Origin: Leeuwenhoekiella parthenopeia
GTDB taxonomy: Bacteria > Bacteroidota > Bacteroidia > Flavobacteriales > Flavobacteriaceae
Length of the DNA: 64,000 bases
Assembly: GCF_020782115.1 (NCBI RefSeq)
Contig: NZ_JAJGMW010000011.1
Location: forward strand, 62,001 to 126,000
Reading direction: 5' to 3'
A model generated the notes under the pieces. It did not search any database. It saw only the letters and a program-made list of their open reading frames with translations, and was not told the DNA's origin. The first letter of the stretch is position 1; each line of letters opens with the position of its first letter. Of this stretch, positions 25,337-34,132 are shown piece after piece. The position numbers and the translations under genes were made by a program.

Positions 25337-25344
25337 TATATTTG
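25337..25344 (+). promoter_or_regulatory. -7 box of tauE
   Basis: TATATTTG matches TAnnTTTG and sits 17 bp before the GTG start of the exporter gene, giving a very short leader. No -33 TTTG is visible because the inverted repeat occupies that place. Confidence 0.6.
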
Positions 25345-25361
25345 CTACTTAAAATCTAATT

Positions 25362-26225
25362 GTGGATCGTATTAAGAGCAATCATATCGCAATAACCATA
25401 GTATCCCTAAAGTTATTCTTAATCATTTTTGTACTACTAAAATTTTTACCGGATGCCTCGCCAGAGGATGTGGCATTTAGTAATACCTTTTTTTGGTTCC
25501 TTTTAGCCGGCTTTCTGGCTCAGTTAGTTGATGGCGCTTTAGGCATGGCATATGGTGTAACGTCAAATACGGTTCTTTTAAGTTTTGGCCTTTCGCCACG
25601 TCTGGCTTCAGCGGCAGTACATGCTTCAGAAATATTCACAACAGGTATTTCAGGTTTGTCTCATATCAAGTTTGGAAATTTTGACAGAACTCTTTTTCTT
25701 AAGTTGTTAATTCCCGGGGTAATAAGTGCTTCTATAGGGGCCTATCTTTTAGGTAATATTATTGATGGAAACCTTATCAAGCCTTACATCAACCTTTATC
25801 TGATGGGGCTGGGAATAATTATTTTATTAAAAGCATTTAAGCAAAATGCCAATAAAAAAGGTAATTTGAAATATGCCACAATCTATGCAGCCATAGGAGG
25901 TTTTTTAGACTCCATTGGCGGTGGCGGTTGGGGTCCTATAGTAACATCTAATCTTATTCGACAAGGCAATACTCCTAAGATTATTATAGGTACCGTTAAT
26001 ACCGTTGAATTCTTTGTAACCTTCTTTAGCGCTGGTATATTGATATATTTTACCGGAATACAAAGCTGGCAGATAATTCTGGGTCTAATTTTGGGTGGAA
26101 CATTGGCTGCTCCTCTTGGAGCCTATATGACCAAGCGTATTTCAGCTAAAAATTTAATGATTGTGGTAGGAATCGTGATAATAATTACTTCGCTGTATTC
26201 TGCATTGAAGGCCTGGTATTTTTAA
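25362..26225 (+). CDS. TauE/SafE-family exporter
   Basis: This 287-aa membrane protein of the TauE/SafE (DUF81) family includes sulfite, sulfoacetate and sulfolactate exporters. About eight hydrophobic segments are visible (AITIVSLKLFLIIFVLLKFL, FFWFLLAGFLAQLVDGALGM, IILGLILGGTLAAPLGAY), with the repeat-type motifs LVDGALGMAYG and SIGGGGWGP. No ATG fits the N-terminus, so GTG at 25362 is the start. It sits behind a promoter covered by an inverted repeat and just downstream of the Rrf2 gene. Export of sulfite or a related anion is the probable function. Confidence 0.88.
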   Translation: MDRIKSNHIAITIVSLKLFLIIFVLLKFLPDASPEDVAFSNTFFWFLLAGFLAQLVDGALGMAYGVTSNTVLLSFGLSPRLASAAVHASEIFTTGISGLSHIKFGNFDRTLFLKLLIPGVISASIGAYLLGNIIDGNLIKPYINLYLMGLGIIILLKAFKQNANKKGNLKYATIYAAIGGFLDSIGGGGWGPIVTSNLIRQGNTPKIIIGTVNTVEFFVTFFSAGILIYFTGIQSWQIILGLILGGTLAAPLGAYMTKRISAKNLMIVVGIVIIITSLYSALKAWYF

Positions 26226-27339
26226 CTGGTGCAGACTCTTTAAGTCTGATTAGCGCAATCTCTTATATTCTGTACCTCAAAATCCAAGACCTGTTTCACC
26301 CTAAATAGATATGCTTCAAAAAAAGGCATACTTCATTCGGGTTATTGCAGATTGCTATTCCCAGATATAGGGATGCCAGTTTCAACTGTATAATTGAGCC
26401 CAGGCACGGTACTATTTTGACGGTATTAGGAACGTTATTGTGCCGCTCTACACCAAGGTTATAGACTTTTATTAAGGATAATGGTCTATCACTGGGCAAG
26501 AACGAATCCGCCTCATTTTGTATTCGTGTACTTACAGATATGCACGCCCCTGATACAGAAGATATCCTTATCGCCGCTACCGGCAACCTGAACGGCTTTT
26601 TTCATTTTAAACCGGTGTTATACTTCAAACTGGCGCCTGTGGTAAGGAATTAAATAACGGGCCAACTCCCTAAAGTTGGGCTGCTTACCAGCCCGATAAT
26701 TGAGATTATTTTTGCGTAAGACTTGTTTTAGCGTTATTATGATAAAGCCTGGGATTTATGAATTGTCATTATACATGTTTTACACTCCTGTTGTGCTAAA
26801 AATTTCTTCGCAGGAGCTCAATCTTAGTACCTTTGATCGTTATCTCCTAAACACTTTATAGGCATTTTATTAAGGGAACAGGGTAATCTTAAGGGATATT
26901 AATATAGAACTGCCTGCTTTATAAAAAGGAAAAATCCCAATATTCGAATACTAAAACCTACGGTTTAGGGGCTCCGTCTTTCCAGATATCCGAAACATTG
27001 GGATCACTACTAATTTCTTATTTAAGAAATGCCTCGTACCCTATAAACTACACATGAAATTGGTGCAGTTATAGAAAAGTGAATTAAACAAAATCTGTGA
27101 TTACACTACATAGGATACGCTATTCTGAGAATCCATTGCGTTCAAATTTAATAAAACTCCAATAAAAGCTTAACCAACTTATTTCAGGTCACTATTTTAA
27201 AAGTGACTGAGACTATCAATGTCATTTAGCAGAATAATTATATCCAGAAATTCAGCACTGTGATCTCCCACTTTTTGTAAAATTTATTTTTAAATCTGTG
27301 TTGATTAGGATTGATCTTTTTACATACATTTATATAAAA
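26226..27339. other. Long region without recognised genes
   Basis: There are about 1.1 kb with no convincing gene. A short plus-strand open stretch ending at 26655 contains GLSLGKNES and ILIAATGNLNGFF, faintly like a propeller-sensor repeat. It begins after a stop and has no start, so it may be a remnant. At 26658-26695, CGGGC pairs with GCCCG around an inner CCAACT/AGTTGG hairpin, and GGGCTG/CAGCCC offers an alternative pairing. The rest looks like decayed or structural DNA. A leftward 96-codon frame (26296-26586) shows no family features. Confidence 0.4.
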
Positions 27340-27738
27340 ATGCTTGTAAAATTTGAGAAGATAGCGTTTAGCGAATCTGAACTGATGTGGGTAGCTGCAC
27401 GCTTTTTTATTTTAGAACGCGATACATCAACTTTGAAATTACGTTTTTGTACTGGAGTAGTTCAGAGCTTAACCAGTACTGAAAAGGATATGAGTCAATT
27501 GGAAATTTTTATATTCGACGCTCTGTTTCAAGCAATGGTCCATAGAACTAAATTGATGCAAAATTTCTTCAATGCGCTCTATTCAGAACTTAAAAGTCTT
27601 GATAGAATTGACGCTGTTCAGAAACAAAATGATCGTTTCTACAAATGGATCGCATCTAATCCCGATTTAAGGAATACCATTATAGCCTTTTATTTGGATA
27701 AAAAAACTACTGTTCCTTTTCAGATAGACGGATGGTGA
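27340..27738 (+). CDS. Hypothetical protein
   Basis: This is a 132-aa protein from the ATG at 27340. A GTG at 27298 would add 14 residues that look unrelated. It starts MLVKFEKIAFSESELMWVAA and is predicted mostly helical, with charged and aromatic residues spread along the length and no signal or membrane segment. I do not recognise a family. It is isolated between two gene-poor stretches in the accessory region, so horizontal origin is possible. Codon usage looks normal, which supports real coding. Confidence 0.5.
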   Translation: MLVKFEKIAFSESELMWVAARFFILERDTSTLKLRFCTGVVQSLTSTEKDMSQLEIFIFDALFQAMVHRTKLMQNFFNALYSELKSLDRIDAVQKQNDRFYKWIASNPDLRNTIIAFYLDKKTTVPFQIDGW

Positions 27739-27957
27739 AATTTTTCTCTCAACCAAAAATAGACGTATAGTATTTACCGATCTAAAAAGGCAAAAGCTAC
27801 CTTTGTTTAGTGGTGTTTTTAAGAACTCTTAGATACTGCTTTTGATTTAATAAACTTTTCTCTCCGAACTGTTTTGCATATTCTTAGAGATCCCTCGGCA
27901 AGTTTTTTTAAAAGAGGAGGCCAGGTTAAGAAGGTTTAAGGGGTACCGTACGTCAAT

Positions 27958-28476
27958 TTATAGATGACCCATCGGCTCTATTTTCTTTTCTTTTTTGGTG
28001 CGAATAAAAAGCATTGAGATAGCAGTCGTTACAATTCCCATAACCAAAGCCCCTATTGCACCTTGCACTGCATAGTTTTGATAATTGAAATTCGCTTCCG
28101 CTTCAGCTGTTGACTTAAAATAGCCTAATTCTACAGAACGCTTTATTACGTTTGGGAAATATTCCGGACTTATGATATAAGAGGTTATCCATTGCGTTAG
28201 CGGACTGATTAAAGCAATTAGTACCGAAAGTACGATTCCTGAAATTAGTCCTTGTTTATAGTCCATTTTTCCATCATAAACACTTTTCTTCTTGTCTTTC
28301 AATGCTATTACCATTACGATGATTGCCGGAATTGCAAAAAGGTTGGTTAGGTAAAGATGATAATCGATGAACTTTCCATGTAGTCCAGCTAATTTTTCTA
28401 AAACCATCCATATTAATACAACTATTGAAAAAATGATTGCCCATTTGATCTCAATCCTGATAAATTTCATAGCCAT
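27958..28476 (-). CDS. DUF4199 membrane protein
   Basis: This 172-aa protein has four hydrophobic segments: WAIIFSIVVLIWMVLEKLAG, LTNLFAIPAIIVMVIALKD, LISGIVLSVLIALISPLTQW and IGALVMGIVTTAISMLFI. The central KSVYDGKMDYKQG-type motif and the overall pattern match DUF4199, common in Bacteroidota and of unknown role. Its start is 1 bp from the stop of the DUF4287 gene, so the two form an operon. Confidence 0.8.
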   Translation of the reverse strand: MAMKFIRIEIKWAIIFSIVVLIWMVLEKLAGLHGKFIDYHLYLTNLFAIPAIIVMVIALKDKKKSVYDGKMDYKQGLISGIVLSVLIALISPLTQWITSYIISPEYFPNVIKRSVELGYFKSTAEAEANFNYQNYAVQGAIGALVMGIVTTAISMLFIRTKKEKKIEPMGHL

Positions 28477-28477
28477 G

Positions 28478-29029
28478 TTAGTTAGCGTTATCGTAAGCGA
28501 TTTTTATCCAATTCATAACTTCAGAATCAATTTGGTTGATATCAGAAATTTTAATTTTATGGGAACACATGGAATTTGGTTTTTCTGCTTCCAATTTTCC
28601 TTTTGGTTCCTGCCCTTTGAGATTAATACCAATTTCAAATCTCGTTTTTGTCGCAGGTTGTAGCGTTGCAAATTGCTTTTTTCGTCGTAAACTCACGTAG
28701 ACCTTTTTGGGTGCGATTTCAATATCGTTTCCAAAAGTTTGAATCTCTGCGATAAGCTTATCGTAAATTATTTTAAGGACTTCTTTTCCTTTGTATTGAG
28801 CTGTGATTAAGTCTTCACTATTTTCTGCCGATCCGGAGTCAGAGCCTTTGGATTTATGGGCGATTAGATTTGCAAAACCATGAGTTAAGCCGTGATTTTC
28901 TTTGAGAAACCTGATGATTTCACCGTGTTTAGTAAAATTTTCATGACTTACAATGTCTATCCATTGCTCTAAGGTTTTACCTGTGTTCCTGTACAGGTTT
29001 TCAATCATGGTCTGTGCTGCTTGATCCAT
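28478..29029 (-). CDS. DUF4287/DUF5655 domain protein
   Basis: This 183-aa cytoplasmic protein has an N-terminal DUF4287-like part (residues about 1-55, NTGKTLEQWIDIVSHENFTK, HGLTHGFANLIAHK). Its C-terminal DUF5655-like domain (about 75-183) contains KKVYVSLRRKKQFATLQPAT and ends VMNWIKIAYDNAN. DUF5655 is thought to bind or act on DNA or a nucleotide in some contexts, but no activity is established. It is followed at 1 bp by the DUF4199 membrane protein. Confidence 0.75.
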   Translation of the reverse strand: MDQAAQTMIENLYRNTGKTLEQWIDIVSHENFTKHGEIIRFLKENHGLTHGFANLIAHKSKGSDSGSAENSEDLITAQYKGKEVLKIIYDKLIAEIQTFGNDIEIAPKKVYVSLRRKKQFATLQPATKTRFEIGINLKGQEPKGKLEAEKPNSMCSHKIKISDINQIDSEVMNWIKIAYDNAN

Positions 29030-29194
29030 TTTCTTTCTTTTATAGGTTTGTCAATTAAATGCATTAACTCATACGATCATCTATCCGTAAGAGTGGTGAG
29101 GCCTGTCCGGTATAGGATACACTAATTAGAGTTATTAGAGCCAATTGTCAGGTGACGGAGCACCCGCTTGTTCTTTTGCTTAGATATTAGGTAT

Positions 29195-29593
29195 TTAATA
29201 CGGTGGTATTCGTTCTACCAGGATTTCAGTTTCTGATTTGTCAAAATAGGTGCAGGTCATTTCTCCCATACTAACCGCCCATTTTTTAATGCCCGATTTG
29301 GCACAATCCTTACAAAATGTTTGATAATCTGTTTTGCCGTCCTGATGCGCTTTGAGGTCTACTTTAAACTGCTCTTTGTTTGAAGAGTCTGCAACCTTCA
29401 GCATATTGTATTTTGCAGGTGATGATCTTTTATACTCCTTGCCGCCATAATAATCGGTATGGCCATCAGCAACAAAAGTCTCATAATAAGTTACACCCAG
29501 ATTTTTAATATCCTGGATGTAAGCTGGAAAGTCTGCTCCCGATTTTACTTTATGGTGAGCAGCTTTAATTTGTTCTATGGTAAATTTTTTCAA
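29195..29593 (-). CDS. DUF1398 (YbcV-like) protein
   Basis: This 132-aa protein begins with FTIEQIKAAHHKVKSGADFP and carries GVTYYETFVADGHTDYYG and GIKKWAVSMGEMTCTYFD, the hallmarks of the DUF1398/YbcV family of small cytoplasmic proteins. No enzymatic function is known. It stands alone, with about 165 bp on each side. Confidence 0.8.
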   Translation of the reverse strand: MKKFTIEQIKAAHHKVKSGADFPAYIQDIKNLGVTYYETFVADGHTDYYGGKEYKRSSPAKYNMLKVADSSNKEQFKVDLKAHQDGKTDYQTFCKDCAKSGIKKWAVSMGEMTCTYFDKSETEILVERIPPY

Positions 29594-29773
29594 ATCGAAC
29601 TAAATTAGTTACACCAACTCTAAATATAATGCTATTCGCGTAAAAAATGCTCAAGGCAATTAGGTTAATGGAAGTTTATTGGTTAACAATTACAAAAAGC
29701 AATCCGCAGTCTTTTTTTTCAAAATCGTAATGCCATTCTACTTGAAAATAGAATGAATTTACCCGGGTTGTTT

Positions 29774-30400
29774 TTAGGATAGGTATTGCTTTCTTTTTCG
29801 TTCTCTCTGTAATCCAATAATTAGGCCTATGGCTCCAATGCTAAGACAGGTTACAGCCCAAAATGCAATGTTATAGTTGTTAATCACTAGTCTGTAACCA
29901 AAGGTGAACACAAATAATAGCAATCCCATTAGTTGCCAAATCTTATCGTTCTCCAACCTGAAGCCGGTATCAAACTGAGGCCTTAAATTGAACAGGATTT
30001 TAAGTTCATTCCATTCCCAAAGGAGGAGCAACATATTTGCCAGTAAAATCAGTCCGGTAACGACGGGTGTTAAGGCAAAATAATAAGACAATGTAATTAT
30101 GAAAATATTCAATATGATGGGAAGGTTGATTATTGCTCCAAGCTTTGCATACCTTTGCGTCATTAAAAGAAAGCCTGCAAGTACCTGTGCTGTTCCTAGG
30201 AATTTCCAATACAATCCGGATTGGTACAGCGTTTCAAAAAGATGCCACGCAGAATCTATAGGATGCATTGCTCCACTTTCCGTTGTAAAACGCATTCCCT
30301 TTATCTTTATCAAACTTGCAAAAACAAAGGCGCCGCCAATGAGGTATCTGGTGTAAATAATACCTAGTTGTGGAATTAATCTGTGTTTTAGTTTATCCAT
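29774..30400 (-). CDS. DoxX-like membrane protein
   Basis: This 208-aa protein has at least five hydrophobic segments. The first third has the DoxX-like pattern YTRYLIGGAFVFASLIKIKG, then LGTAQVLAGFLLMTQRYAKLGA. The last two helices (WQLMGLLLFVFTFGYRLVI, CLSIGAIGLIIGLQ) lie beyond the usual DoxX length. DoxX proteins are membrane partners in redox or sulfur metabolism, but no such partner is next to it. A possible gene remnant lies directly upstream. Confidence 0.7.
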   Translation of the reverse strand: MDKLKHRLIPQLGIIYTRYLIGGAFVFASLIKIKGMRFTTESGAMHPIDSAWHLFETLYQSGLYWKFLGTAQVLAGFLLMTQRYAKLGAIINLPIILNIFIITLSYYFALTPVVTGLILLANMLLLLWEWNELKILFNLRPQFDTGFRLENDKIWQLMGLLLFVFTFGYRLVINNYNIAFWAVTCLSIGAIGLIIGLQRERKRKQYLS

Positions 30401-30520
30401 TGGAGGAATTCGGATTTTCTATATCGACGCGTGAAAGGTGTTTTTGTTACTTCATAGATGTTCTCCTGGCCGTCCATCTCAAAATAGAGTCACCTCCAGA
30501 GGAACGTTTTCGGTCTCCAA
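30389..30520 (-). pseudogene. Possible coding remnant
   Basis: On the minus strand, two frames together resemble a protein end: ENVPLEVTLF in one frame, then LYFEMDGQENIYEVTKTPF in the next. The second continues with Arg-rich sequence to a stop inside the DoxX start. This fits a frameshifted 3' fragment. The source protein is not recognised, and chance cannot be excluded. Confidence 0.3.
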
Positions 30521-30582
30521 AATTCATTTAATATCATGAATTAGGATAACAAATAGCTTTTATATTAAGACATTACAATTCT

Positions 30583-31161
30583 CTACTTAGATTCTGGTCT
30601 ACGTATCCTACGAAGTGTTGAAGGGTAAAAGCGGTTCTTGGTTAAATTATTAAAAATTAATGCCACCACTAATAAAATTACAGCTCCGGTTAATACCGGA
30701 GAAAAAATATAAAAATATCCCAGAACTTTAATTTTTTCTGTGCCTATTATTGCAATAAGTGCCGTAGCTCCTCCTGGAGGGTGCAGGGTCTTCGTAAATT
30801 GCATAGCAACTATAGCCAATGCTACTGCTAAGGGAGCTGTTAACCAAATTATATCGGGCATTGCTTTGTAAATGGTAACACCAATGAGTGCAGAAATGAC
30901 GTGCCCACCTATTAAATTTCGCGGTTGAGCAAAAGGGCTTTGAATAGCTCCATACACCAGAACGCTGGAAGCTCCAAAAGACCCGATCAAAAAAACATTT
31001 TCCATTTTTTCTAAAAAGAAAGATTGAAAAAATGCAATTAATCCTATACCTACGAAAGCCCCAATAAAGGTCCAGAAATGCTCTTTATAATCAATTAAAG
31101 TTTCTCTGTAGATAATATATCTTGTAATTCTATACGTACGATTTACACGTTTTTTAGACAT
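30583..31161 (-). CDS. HPP-family membrane protein
   Basis: This 192-aa protein of the HPP family has about four transmembrane helices, the conserved SPFAQPRNLIGGH at residues 75-87 and the name-giving KTLHPPGGATAL at 124-135. Some HPP proteins of cyanobacteria and plants transport nitrite across membranes, so a small-anion transport role is possible. A ClC anion transporter lies about 100 bp further on, also leftward. Confidence 0.88.
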   Translation of the reverse strand: MSKKRVNRTYRITRYIIYRETLIDYKEHFWTFIGAFVGIGLIAFFQSFFLEKMENVFLIGSFGASSVLVYGAIQSPFAQPRNLIGGHVISALIGVTIYKAMPDIIWLTAPLAVALAIVAMQFTKTLHPPGGATALIAIIGTEKIKVLGYFYIFSPVLTGAVILLVVALIFNNLTKNRFYPSTLRRIRRPESK

Positions 31162-31259
31162 TTAAAAAATCTTATTCTTACTGGATGTATTATATAAAAT
31201 ATGTGCTTAAAATGTAAATTTCCTAATTATAATTGATTGAATATAAATTGAATTACTTT

Positions 31260-32519
31260 TTATTTCTGTGAACTGATAAAAGGGATTCTCGGTGCTAGGA
31301 AATAGCCTGTTAAGCTTGCAAAAAAGATCGGAATAATATGACCAAAACCAGTCAGGGTTGCAAGGAGTATGGTTGTACTCATTGGTGTGCGGGTTACGCA
31401 GGCATTTATAGCAGCCATACAACTCACTACAGCCAGTGTCAAATTTAATTCAGGAAAAAGTTGGTGCAGAATCAGACCCAGGGTGGCTCCCACAAAAAAT
31501 AGCGGAATGATAAAGCCGCCCCTCCAACCTGAAACTACGGTTATAGAAATCGCTATAATCTTAAAGCCTAGAATTGTCAGCAATAGGGTAACGGGAAAAT
31601 TTTCAGATAGTAAGATATTGATTTCATGATGCCCAAAATAGCGTGTTATGGGGAGATAAAATGCTATTGTTCCAAGCACTAGTCCACCAACTAAGGTTTT
31701 ATAGTATATGGGTAGGGGTCTTTTCTCAAATATGGATTTAAAGAATTTAGTACACAGAATAAATATCCATCCAAAAGCAGTTCCTACAATAGCAAACACA
31801 AAGGCATAAGCAAAATCGAAAATTCCTGAATATTGATAGGCCGAAAGATCCCATACTGGACCCAGTCCCAAATGAATGATTAAGGCAAAAATTAAATAGC
31901 TAAAGCAACTTGCAACGAATGCAGGTATAATTGCCTTGTAATACTCAACCGCATGTTTATGGTGAAGTATTTCTAAAGAGAATAAACTTCCCCCCAAAGG
32001 AGCACCAAACAAGGTAGTAAATCCTGAAGCCATTCCTGCGATGCTCAATGATCGCAGTTCTTCACCTTTTAGGCGAAATAATTTTCCCAACCATGTACCT
32101 GTTGAGCCTGTCACTTGAACCAAGGGAGCCTCTGGGCCCAGGCTGCCTCCGGAAGCTACACAGAGCAGGGAAGAAAGTATCATTGAAGGGTTATTTTTTG
32201 GGTCAAGTTTTCCTTTGTTGAATCGAATATTATCGACAATCAGATGTATTTCTCCGGGATCTCCAATGAAGTGTATAATCAGTCCTGCTAAAAATCCACA
32301 AATTGCCATTACCGGGATTACCTGCCATCCCTTAAAAAAATGTAACTGGTGCGTCAAAAATTCAAGCCCTAACCAATAAACTCCTGCAATCACGCCTCCT
32401 ATCAATCCCAATAAAGCCCATAATATGAAGTTTCGACTGAAAACGAACGGATTAAATTTAACAGGCTGGTCTAAAAGATTTAAATAAGTGATTAGCTTTC
32501 TTCGACGTTTGAGTTTCAT
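31260..32519 (-). CDS. ClC-family chloride channel or antiporter
   Basis: This 419-aa protein has the ClC fold: repeated helices and the pore signatures GGSLGPEAPLVQVTG and SGWRGGFIIPLFFVG (GxFxP-like). The first contains the GPEAP variant of GxEGP, so the gating or proton-coupling glutamate is kept, which favours a Cl-/H+ antiporter over a channel. The N-terminal selectivity motif GSGIP is replaced by sequence like GDPGEIHLIV, as in a divergent bacterial ClC branch. No CBS domains are present. It and HPP form a pair of anion-transport-like genes. Confidence 0.88.
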   Translation of the reverse strand: MKLKRRRKLITYLNLLDQPVKFNPFVFSRNFILWALLGLIGGVIAGVYWLGLEFLTHQLHFFKGWQVIPVMAICGFLAGLIIHFIGDPGEIHLIVDNIRFNKGKLDPKNNPSMILSSLLCVASGGSLGPEAPLVQVTGSTGTWLGKLFRLKGEELRSLSIAGMASGFTTLFGAPLGGSLFSLEILHHKHAVEYYKAIIPAFVASCFSYLIFALIIHLGLGPVWDLSAYQYSGIFDFAYAFVFAIVGTAFGWIFILCTKFFKSIFEKRPLPIYYKTLVGGLVLGTIAFYLPITRYFGHHEINILLSENFPVTLLLTILGFKIIAISITVVSGWRGGFIIPLFFVGATLGLILHQLFPELNLTLAVVSCMAAINACVTRTPMSTTILLATLTGFGHIIPIFFASLTGYFLAPRIPFISSQK

Positions 32520-32850
32520 GAGCTGTGGCGGTGGTTACGGGCGTAAAGATACGACCCGTAGATTGAAAGCTAAACAAATCTAAAATTTAAAGATTAAGAA
32601 TCTCTATCAGCTTAATAAATTTTAAATGTATGTATTTAAATTAACTTGTGGCGCTTTGTCTACTGTAACGGTATCAGTTGTCACAATCATAGGTTTTAAC
32701 CATTTTATATTACTTAAAAGTAAGGTTTTGATTAAACGAACCGCCTGTCCAGGTTTTGTATTGGGAAAACTCGTATTCCTACGCTTCGGTAGTGGTCTGA
32801 GACCTGCCTACTTTTAGGCGCAGTACTTTACTGCTTAGGGGCAAGAGCCG
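32520..32850. other. Intergenic region
   Basis: There are 331 bp upstream of the ClC gene and downstream of the DUF998 gene. A 63-codon rightward frame at 32626-32817 has no family features and poor codon logic. I see nothing else certain. Confidence 0.4.
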
Positions 32851-33471
32851 TCATTCCACAATCAACCGGGCTTTTTCCGGTTGTCGATAAAGTTTAATTC
32901 CAGTATAGAATATCCATAAAAAATAGAAGAGGAAAACGATACGCTGTCCCAACGCAGGAATATTCGGAAAGGCGATAAACCAGGTTCCAAACACAATAGT
33001 TAAAAGGGTAAATAACAGGGTTGGCTTCTTTGCAGATATCCAATACTCGGTTTGGCTCATCACTTTTGGATAGGTAAAAGCCCCAATGAGGAAGAAAATA
33101 TAGCTCCCAATACTTCCAATGGTGTGGATTACCATTGTGGTTGATTGGGGATTGTCAAAATCGCCTGCAAATATTCCAGAAATGGACATAAAAATGCCAC
33201 TTAATAAAATACCATAAAGGGGTAATTGGCTCGATTTGGTAACAGTTACATTTTTATAAAGACCTATTGAATAAAAAGCTATCAATATACCGGTAAGGAA
33301 ATAGCCGATGAAATTCCAAATATGTTTATTTGGTGCATCTACGGAACCTAATTCGCTTATTGCTTTTGTGAGCATCGAATATTCAGATCTAATAGAAGAC
33401 ATCACGATGTAAGTGATACAAAATAAAATGGGTGCCACAATGCCTATAATACCATAAGATTTGTTTGTCAT
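32851..33471 (-). CDS. DUF998 membrane protein
   Basis: This 206-aa protein has about six hydrophobic segments (GIIGIVAPILFCITYIVM, FIGYFLTGILIAFYSIGLY, LYGILLSGIFMSISGIFAGD). The first loop motif YSMLTKAISELGSVDAPN and the second-helix pattern are typical of DUF998. Function is unknown. It is 64 bp downstream of a Crp/Fnr-family gene on the same strand, which may control it. Confidence 0.82.
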   Translation of the reverse strand: MTNKSYGIIGIVAPILFCITYIVMSSIRSEYSMLTKAISELGSVDAPNKHIWNFIGYFLTGILIAFYSIGLYKNVTVTKSSQLPLYGILLSGIFMSISGIFAGDFDNPQSTTMVIHTIGSIGSYIFFLIGAFTYPKVMSQTEYWISAKKPTLLFTLLTIVFGTWFIAFPNIPALGQRIVFLFYFLWIFYTGIKLYRQPEKARLIVE

Positions 33472-33535
33472 TCGATATTTTTTACAAGTTTACCGAAACC
33501 CCTTGTACCAAAATTTGATGTAAATCAAAAAGTCA

Positions 33536-34129
33536 TTAAGAAGCTCTCACCCTGCTCAAGGTTTCGGGTGTCATACCCAAATGAGAAGCCAACATCCCGA
33601 GAGGCACTCTTGATAATTTGTTCTTTGAAGACCGCTCAAAAAACTGATAGCGTTCCTTTGCAGAATTGAATTGAAGCGAAATGATGCGCTCAGATTGTTC
33701 CAAAAAGTATTTTGAGATCAACATTCGCCCAAAACGCTCCATTTCCGGGAAATCTTCAAAGCATTTTTCAAGATCGGATAATGAAATTTTTACCAATTCA
33801 GTTTCTTCCAAAGTTTGTATGTGAAAACAGTCTGGAACGTTTTGAAGAAAGCTATAAATGGAAGTGATCCATTCGTTCTCTGCAGAAAAGTTGTCTGTTA
33901 TTTCCTTAGCATCCTTCAGATAATACGTCCTAATCAATCCGCTATTTATAAAATAGGTGTGTGAACAAATTTTGTTGGGTTTGTGTAGAAAATGATTTTT
34001 GGGTAAGACATGGATTGTGCTGATGTTCTCAAGTCTATCTTTTAATGTTCTTGAAACCGAAATGAAATCGCTTATATGGGCTATTAAATTTTCGATGCTA
34101 TATGCTGGTGGGATTGCCTTATTGCAAAC
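33536..34129 (-). pseudogene. Crp/Fnr-family regulator lacking a normal start codon
   Basis: The minus-strand frame is open from the TAA at 34130-34132 to the stop at 33536. It encodes a recognisable Crp/Fnr protein, with cyclic-nucleotide-binding-like beta-roll sequence (LPKNHFLHKPNKICSHTYFI, GLIRTYYLKDAKEITDNF) and a C-terminal HTH (LGMLASHLGMTPETLSRVRA). No ATG, GTG or TTG precedes the conserved N-terminus. The first such codon in frame is a TTG in NSGLIRTY, which would remove about 65 residues. The C-terminus is also short by a few residues. Either the start was lost by mutation (dying gene) or a non-canonical codon is used. It sits upstream of DUF998. Confidence 0.6.
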
Positions 34130-34132
34130 TTA

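Noticed and set aside
26296-26586. A 96-codon leftward frame in the gene-poor stretch
   Set aside because: It has no family pattern and its composition looks random. The opposite strand holds a slightly more protein-like fragment. It was not called as a gene.
26500-26655. ILIAATGN segment as a PIN-domain (VapC) toxin remnant
   Set aside because: The motif is too short, the PIN acidic residues are absent, and no antitoxin is next to it.
26658-26695. Compact hairpin cluster as an integron-type attC site
   Set aside because: The size and symmetry do not match attC, no integron integrase is present, and only one such structure was seen.
32626-32817. A 63-codon rightward frame upstream of the ClC gene
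   Set aside because: There is no homology pattern, an unlikely composition, and it lies against the direction of flanking genes.
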